DNA from: Glebionis coronaria
Taxonomy: Eukaryota > Streptophyta > Magnoliopsida > Asterales > Asteraceae
Reading direction: 5' to 3'
Assembly: GCA_025667525.1 (NCBI GenBank)
Contig: CM046882.1
Span: forward strand, 214,070,592-214,134,591
DNA length: 64,000 nucleotides
Part shown: positions 56,596 through 64,000 of the stretch, one piece after another
How the letters are laid out: the number at the start of each line of letters is the position of its first letter
Position numbering within the stretch: the stretch's first letter is position 1
Made by a program: the position numbers and the translations under genes
Notes under the pieces: generated by a model
Told to the model about the DNA's origin: nothing
The model's database searches: none
Seen by the model: only the letters and a program-made list of their open reading frames with translations

Positions 56596-59500
56596 TGATG
56601 AGACTTCTTTTATACATAGTCTCATCGTCCCAATCGGGCTTAAAACGCTTAAAATATCATTAAAATACCCCAAAATATGCTTGTGTTTGTTCATTGTGTA
56701 TTTTAGGTACGGATATCGTGAATTCACCAAAAGATTACAAGAATCAAGCAAAAGCGAACACAGGAAACGAAGCCTCACAAAGAACCGGACCCGAATCATG
56801 ATTTTCCAATGAAGTCCTTGACATTTTGAAGATTGGAAAGAATGGTCCCTCAAGAATTGAAGACTTGTCACTTGTGGCCCTTGTAAATCTCAATTATACA
56901 AGTTTGGTCCATTAAGTTTCAAGATATCACATTTATGCTACTTGAAGAATTCATATTATGCATGAATAGCCCTTGGAATAGTTTTGCCAAAACTCTTATG
57001 GCCAAAATGAAAGAAATTAAAGTTTATTATAAAGGGATCACTAGTTTGTGAGCTATTATTACCAAGTGAGAAGGACATGGGAGCTTGGGGACCTCTTTTG
57101 CCAAGACAAACAAACTTGCCTCCACGATTCACAACCTGCCACGTCCCCCCCCCCCCACTACCAAACCAGCCAATCATACTCCTCCAACCAGCCACCTCAC
57201 CATTTCACTCTCTCTTTAATTAACAGATTTTTAAAATCTGATTAGCAAATACTTTTTTTGGTGGTAAATGTTTTTTCAAAATCATATTAACTCCTAATCC
57301 CAATCAAACCCTCACCTTCAACCCACTAAACCACATAAACCCTAATTTTGAATTTGGTCAAAACAAAGGGTTATTGCCTATAAACTTGCAGATCCCTGAT
57401 TAACCTTCCCCTAAACTAAACCCACTCACAAAAACAACAATCCCTCCACCCCTGGTACCCACACGTCCTTCCCCTGTCACCCTAAAATTGTAAAAAGTGA
57501 ATCTTGCATACCATTCAACATCTAAGATTATTTTCGTGTTCCCAAAGCTTGAATGGACGTCTCAAATCACTCCATCATAGCTCATACCTCTGGCATATCA
57601 CATGGGAACCACTTGAAAAATTTGAGGACCAAGGGAAACATGGGAATTCAACAATTAAGGTTTAGGGTTTCTAGATTTTTCTTTCATGTAGTATATAAAC
57701 CAAGTCGTATGTGACTTTGGTTTCTTGTTCCAGTTTTGTAAAAAAAATTAATGATTAATGAAAATGAAAGTTTGGCTTTTATGCAGTACTGAGTTCCATG
57801 TTTTTCAGTTTTCTTAGTTTAATCAATTACATTTAATTGCAAAACTAGTTTAAGGTTTATTAAAGGTTTGGTTCTCTTTCAAAAATTTCAGAAAATACAT
57901 TTTTCTTGAATTTTTTTAGACTCAAATCCTTAAATCATTGAACAAGTGGAAGTGAAAGTGGAAACTTTTTCAAGTGATTTCAAGTGTTTGATCATTTTCT
58001 TTTGTTGTTTTGAAAAAAAAAATCTGTTTTCATGTTTGGTTTTCAAAAGGTTCTTGATTTTTAAAAATCTATTTAGATTAAGCAGCTTACTGCTTATATA
58101 AGCTAACCAATAAGCTGCTTGACAACAGCTTATTGGCTACTTATATAATCTTGAAGTGGTCTCTTGGTTTGTGTTTGTGTAGGGTTTGAAGAAACAAGGC
58201 CATCTCCATTTCATTTTCTTTTCATTTTATGTATTGAAGACATTGTTACCCCGTGGGTCTTTTTAAGATTCCAACAACGGGGCTCTCTACTGTTTCATAA
58301 GCTCTCAAAAGCAAAAAAAAGCTGACTAGGGAAGGCATCAGCCAAGGTATTCAAGGCTTGAACCCCTTTTTTTGTAAATTTTTTAAGCTTTTGAGTGATT
58401 ATGTGATTTTGTGGTTTATTTGTGATAGACTGTTTTATGTTAGTATAAGTGATCATTCATTTTTGTTTAGGTTTAATATGCATGTTAGAATAGACAGAAA
58501 TAAGTTTTAAGTAAGTTGTTAGGATTAGTCTTTGATAATTTTTTCTTGCTGAATATTAAGGGTGTTTGGAATAAGGTTTTTAGGTAAAAATTTGACAATA
58601 ATTTTGGCTTGAAACCTGTTAAACACACTTCTTAAGTTAGTGTTAGGGTATATTGTTAGTTTGTTTTCATTTTGGTAGGTTTCAAAATTATTTTACATGC
58701 TCATTTTTTTGGTAAAAACTAGTAAAATCAGTAGGCCATAAACAAGGTTGTTTTAGATAGTTTTGATTTCAAATCTTGCACATCTGTTAGGGATAGGTGT
58801 AATCTAGGGCTGAGTATTGTTAATTTCAAGTTTGGCGGTGAATTTAGCCTAATCTTATGGTTTGAATCTTGCCTGTATGCACACTAAATCAGCTTAAGGT
58901 CTCACAGACCTACCTTAGTTACATCAATGAATGATTTTGCCATACTTTGTGTGATTCTTGTGTTTACTTGTGTTTTTTCTTGTTTATTGTGACTCCCTAC
59001 AACCCAACTGGTTGTGGAGGTGCCTTATCTTGCCAAAAACACCAAGCAACCAACACCTTCGAGCCAAATCAAGGTCATAATTTCATCAGTAACATTTATA
59101 GTGTTATCCGACAACGATCCTTTTGTTTTTTTGTTTCTCGAAAAACTAAGCTTTTGTTAAAATTCACTACTATAGCATGTTTATACAACTGGGTACGTTT
59201 TTGTCATTTCTAGGTTTAATCTTGTTTAATTTAGGATTCAAATTGTGTTTTTGTAGTGCTTAGAGTATCAGGTTTGAGTTTTTTTAGAGAAATAAAAAAA
59301 CAATTTACCAAAAAGGACGTGGCCAGGACTCGAACCTGCGCCACTCCTCTCACACACCAAAGACTTAACCAGTGCGCCCTAGGGACTTGACTGTCCAGGT
59401 TCCTTTTCAAACATTAATTAAGGTGTGATTGTTTTGGGCTTATTTATACTAGTTAGCTTATAAATAAGCTATTTTCAGCTTATTTATTAAGTATTTTTAC

Positions 59501-60138
59501 TGTTTTACATTTTTCCTTTGTTTTTCAAGTAATTTAGGACTTTTGAGTGTAAAAAGTTTATTTTTTACGTTTTTCCATTATTTTTTATTATTATTTTTAG
59601 ATTACATTTTAAAAAGTGATTAAAAATAGTTAAAAGTATTTTAAAATTTTGGAAAAATCATTTTTAGGTTTTTAATAGTGTTTTAGAGGTTTACAAAGTA
59701 AAAAGTTTTGATTTTTACTTATTTTAAATTTATTTAATTTTTGGTTTTTTATTAGGCTTTAAAAATTAATATAAAATTATTAAAATTTTTTAGATAATCT
59801 GGTTTTCATTTTTGTCTTATTTATATTTTTCTTTATTTATGTTAATTTTTTGGTAATTTTTAGAAGACTTTCATTTTTCGTTGAATTTTACGGTTTTTGC
59901 GTTTTTTACGTCGTAGGATAATTTTTAGCGTAATTCGTCTTATTTTTCCTTCTTTTCTCATCCAAAAATGAAACTAATCCAAACTTTGATTTTACATAAT
60001 TGGCACTTATTTCACACACCTCCTTCGAGAACGAACTCGGAATTTTCGTCTTCACAGTTTTCCAAAGTCGTGTCGATTAATACTTTCCGTTTGTTATTTG
60101 CTTTTTCTTATGAGTAAATATACAAAAACACTACATCA
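56596..60138 (+). repeat. Athila 3' LTR
   Basis: 3543 bp, starts TGATGAGAC, with the hairpin at 56599-56624. TATA box TATATAAA at 57692-57699, C run of 12 at 57145-57156. The antisense tRNA-like block is at 59311-59385. Ends CACTACATCA before the target-site copy ACGTG. Confidence 0.9.
59311..59385 (-). other. tRNA-like Pol III promoter module, antisense in the Athila 3' LTR
   Basis: On the minus strand: A-box-like GGGCGCACTGGTTAAG (59364-59379), a perfect B box GGTTCGAGTCC inside AGGTTCGAGTCCTGG (59323-59337), then CCACGTCCTTTTT. CAGG/CCTG pair as a short T stem. The 5' end does not pair with CCACGTCC, so a complete tRNA cloverleaf is not formed. Confidence 0.6.
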
Positions 60139-60143
60139 ACGTG

Positions 60144-60193
60144 TTACCCCCTCGTTGCCTAGTTGTTCCATGTCAGACTTTGAGGGTCTCACA
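60144..60193 (+). repeat. Layer 1 5' LTR, right part
   Basis: The last 50 bases of the LTR split by Athila, ending TTTGAGGGTCTCACA, directly followed by a primer-binding site. Confidence 0.8.
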
Positions 60194-60196
60194 GAT

Positions 60197-60208
60197 TGGT
60201 ATCAGAGC
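60197..60208 (+). promoter_or_regulatory. Layer 1 primer-binding site
   Basis: TGGTATCAGAGC, an exact match to the initiator-Met tRNA type, three bases after the LTR end. Confidence 0.9.
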
Positions 60209-61908
60209 GATGGTTATAGGGAACTGAGTCGTTTTCAAAAAACTTAGTTTATAACCGAAAGTTCAAATATTTCATGTTTTAAGTGTCAATCACAGAATCT
60301 GCCAATGTTGTTCAATATCTGCGCGAGTAACTCTCTAATCCTTATTATTTACTTTTAATTATCGTTGTAGTATTTCATCTCCTGATTACATGTTGTAATA
60401 TTACATTACCCTAATGACGATAATTACTATGTCTTTTCAAAGCTTATGTGCTTCATGAATTATCATTCGATATTATTGTGATTACATCTGCCTATATTGT
60501 ATTTCTTGAATTCTTATGAATTGATCTTGTTGCAATGATTTTATATTGTTATGACGTTACATACTTGTATTCGGAGCGCATATGCTGCTGACTTTTCAAA
60601 CTCACTTTTCTGAGTACTATTGATATCTTGCTTATGCGTAATACGACAGACCTCATATACTCGTTCTTTTTGAACCGTCTATTTTTCTCGATTCACTGTT
60701 AAATGTTGTCGTATTCTCGTGATACCATTGTTCGGGATTAAGAAATGTTTTTTCAATGAAACTTCTGATTTTCATTTTACTACCGTGCGTGTTGCTTTCA
60801 TTTTTAAATTCCTTCAAGATATCAGTTTAGATATGTAAAATGATTTCCGACCATTTGTGATTGGATGTCTCGGAAAATAGTCTATAGACCACTGTGTACC
60901 TCAATGTGTCTCCGAGAAAGACTAAAAGACATCGTGTGAGTCACACATCTCGAAGCATTCCTTGATTCTGTGTTGAATAATATCATGATTTTTCATAACC
61001 TTGATCGACCTTTGCGTCACCATTTTACACGACATTTGTACATGGATTACATTTTATTTCATTGACCATACTACGTTTCGACTTCGAATTACAACGTTAG
61101 TTGTACCTTGAAAACATCATCGAGATCTTGTAATTCATTCCCTATTATGTGATGATTGTTTGGAACACGATTGTACTTCTATAAACCGGTACCCCCCTTT
61201 TCATTAAACCTCCTCGTCCCGGGAATGCAACATGTTAATATTCCATTTCTTATCAGTATGTCCTGTGATTTTAGAAAATCATGCCACCCAGAGATCATCC
61301 TGCATTGCATCTTGCAATCGAAGACTCGGATGTCATGCGTCGTTTTTTATCTCTCAGATTATCGTTGGCATTCTTGAACCATTTCTATACTGTGTTTTAT
61401 TTACGTGATTAATTATACAGTTTATTCTCTTTCATCTTTATGGAATCCACAAGTCTTGTGTATACATTAATTCTGAGTTATTATGAAATTTAGATTTAAT
61501 TTCAAGCTGTGTCGAAAAATATACTTTGTACAGAAACTTTACAGGAAATTTAACACTGTCGAGAAAATATTTTTATAACTTAGACATAAAAATATATATT
61601 TCTACTTGTTGCGATGTTCGTGTAGGACATAATATTTTACCAGTAAACTTTAAAATCGAGCAAGTTACGCTCATTTGAAATTGTAAAACTTGAGAAGTTA
61701 TTTTCTGCAAAATTCTAAAATATCATTTTTATTGACAAATTAATGCAAGGGCATTTTCGTCCATTTTTTTATCCGTTTCAAGTCTCAAGTAAAACTAGAA
61801 AGTTGTTCAAAACACCTTTTTACACCAAATTACTCCAGACTTCGAGTCTTAAAATGCCATTTAGTGAGTCAAACCCAAAAGTCAAAACCGAAAGTCAAAA
61901 CTAATAGA
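60209..61908 (+). pseudogene. Layer 1 interior, decayed
   Basis: AT-rich, with many stops in all frames. By position it is leader and gag, but I can read no gag motif. Short frames such as 61156-61377 look accidental. Confidence 0.35.
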
Positions 61909-61910
61909 CT

Positions 61911-64000
<2,090 letters not shown>

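Larger units (their letters stand above)
34226..60138 (+). mobile_element. Athila element (layer 2), gag-protease only, inside the layer 1 LTR
   Basis: LTRs at 34226-37749 and 56596-60138 flank an interior with an Athila primer-binding site, gag and protease. The bases outside are ACGTG on both sides (34221-34225 and 60139-60143); the match happens to extend to ACGTGTTA. In the first 250 bases of the LTRs I count about 11 mismatches, so roughly 95-96% identity, older than its nested guest. With layer 3 removed the interior is about 6.5 kb. No RT, RNase H or integrase motif is visible in it, so this copy is non-autonomous. Confidence 0.9.

Noticed and set aside
36945..59385. Functional tRNA genes in the Athila LTRs
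   Set aside because: A and B boxes are present, but the acceptor stems do not pair and no clean anticodon arm is formed. Kept as tRNA-like modules only.

Overview
This is AT-rich nuclear DNA from a flowering plant. I see no host gene, rRNA or functional tRNA. Almost everything that can be assigned is LTR retrotransposon sequence, much of it nested. The Athila-type zinc knuckles, primer-binding sites and ORF1-like protein resemble elements I know from Asteraceae, so a daisy-family genome is my best guess. That guess is an inference from memory.

Left part (1-10.95 kb): remains of minus-strand Athila-type elements. There is a partial LTR at 1-1232, a Cys-rich gag-like frame with three nonsense codons (1233-2149), an Athila-type primer-binding site (2299-2317) and a 3.4-kb LTR (2322-5759). 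A field of CTGCGATGG motifs, unassigned DNA, a short Copia-like LTR (8684-8916) and another Athila-type LTR ending at 10953 follow.

Middle (10.95-27.7 kb): the interior of a minus-strand Athila-related element. It holds a broken ATHILA ORF1-like gene and two related Pro-rich CxCC proteins, with three copies of a GGAACCG hairpin module. A young, complete Ty3/Gypsy chromovirus of Tekay type (11275-23136, TSD ATGAT) sits in it. Its two 2781-bp LTRs differ at about 17 places. It has a long uninterrupted pol frame, a broken gag, and an intact 358-codon sense ORF between the 5' LTR and gag.

Right part (27.8-64 kb): a four-deep nest. Layer 0 is a plus-strand Ty3/Gypsy element (LTR ending 30765, structured leader, gag start). 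Layer 1 is a plus-strand Ty3/Gypsy element whose LTR starts at 31389 inside the layer 0 gag. Layer 2 is an Athila element (34226-60138, TSD ACGTG) inside the layer 1 LTR; it has gag-protease but no recognisable RT or integrase. Layer 3 is a minus-strand Ty3/Gypsy element (40637-52949, TSD CTAAA) inside the layer 2 protease codons; its LTRs are about 98% alike but its pol is dead. The layer 1 LTR resumes after layer 2 and ends at 60193, followed by its primer-binding site and a decayed interior with a long TA microsatellite.

The most interesting structures are the extra ORF upstream of gag, three hairpins with paired changes in the layer 0 leader, antisense tRNA-like Pol III modules in two Athila LTR families, the tandem CxCC gene modules, and a 26-nt hairpin at the start of every Athila-type LTR here.
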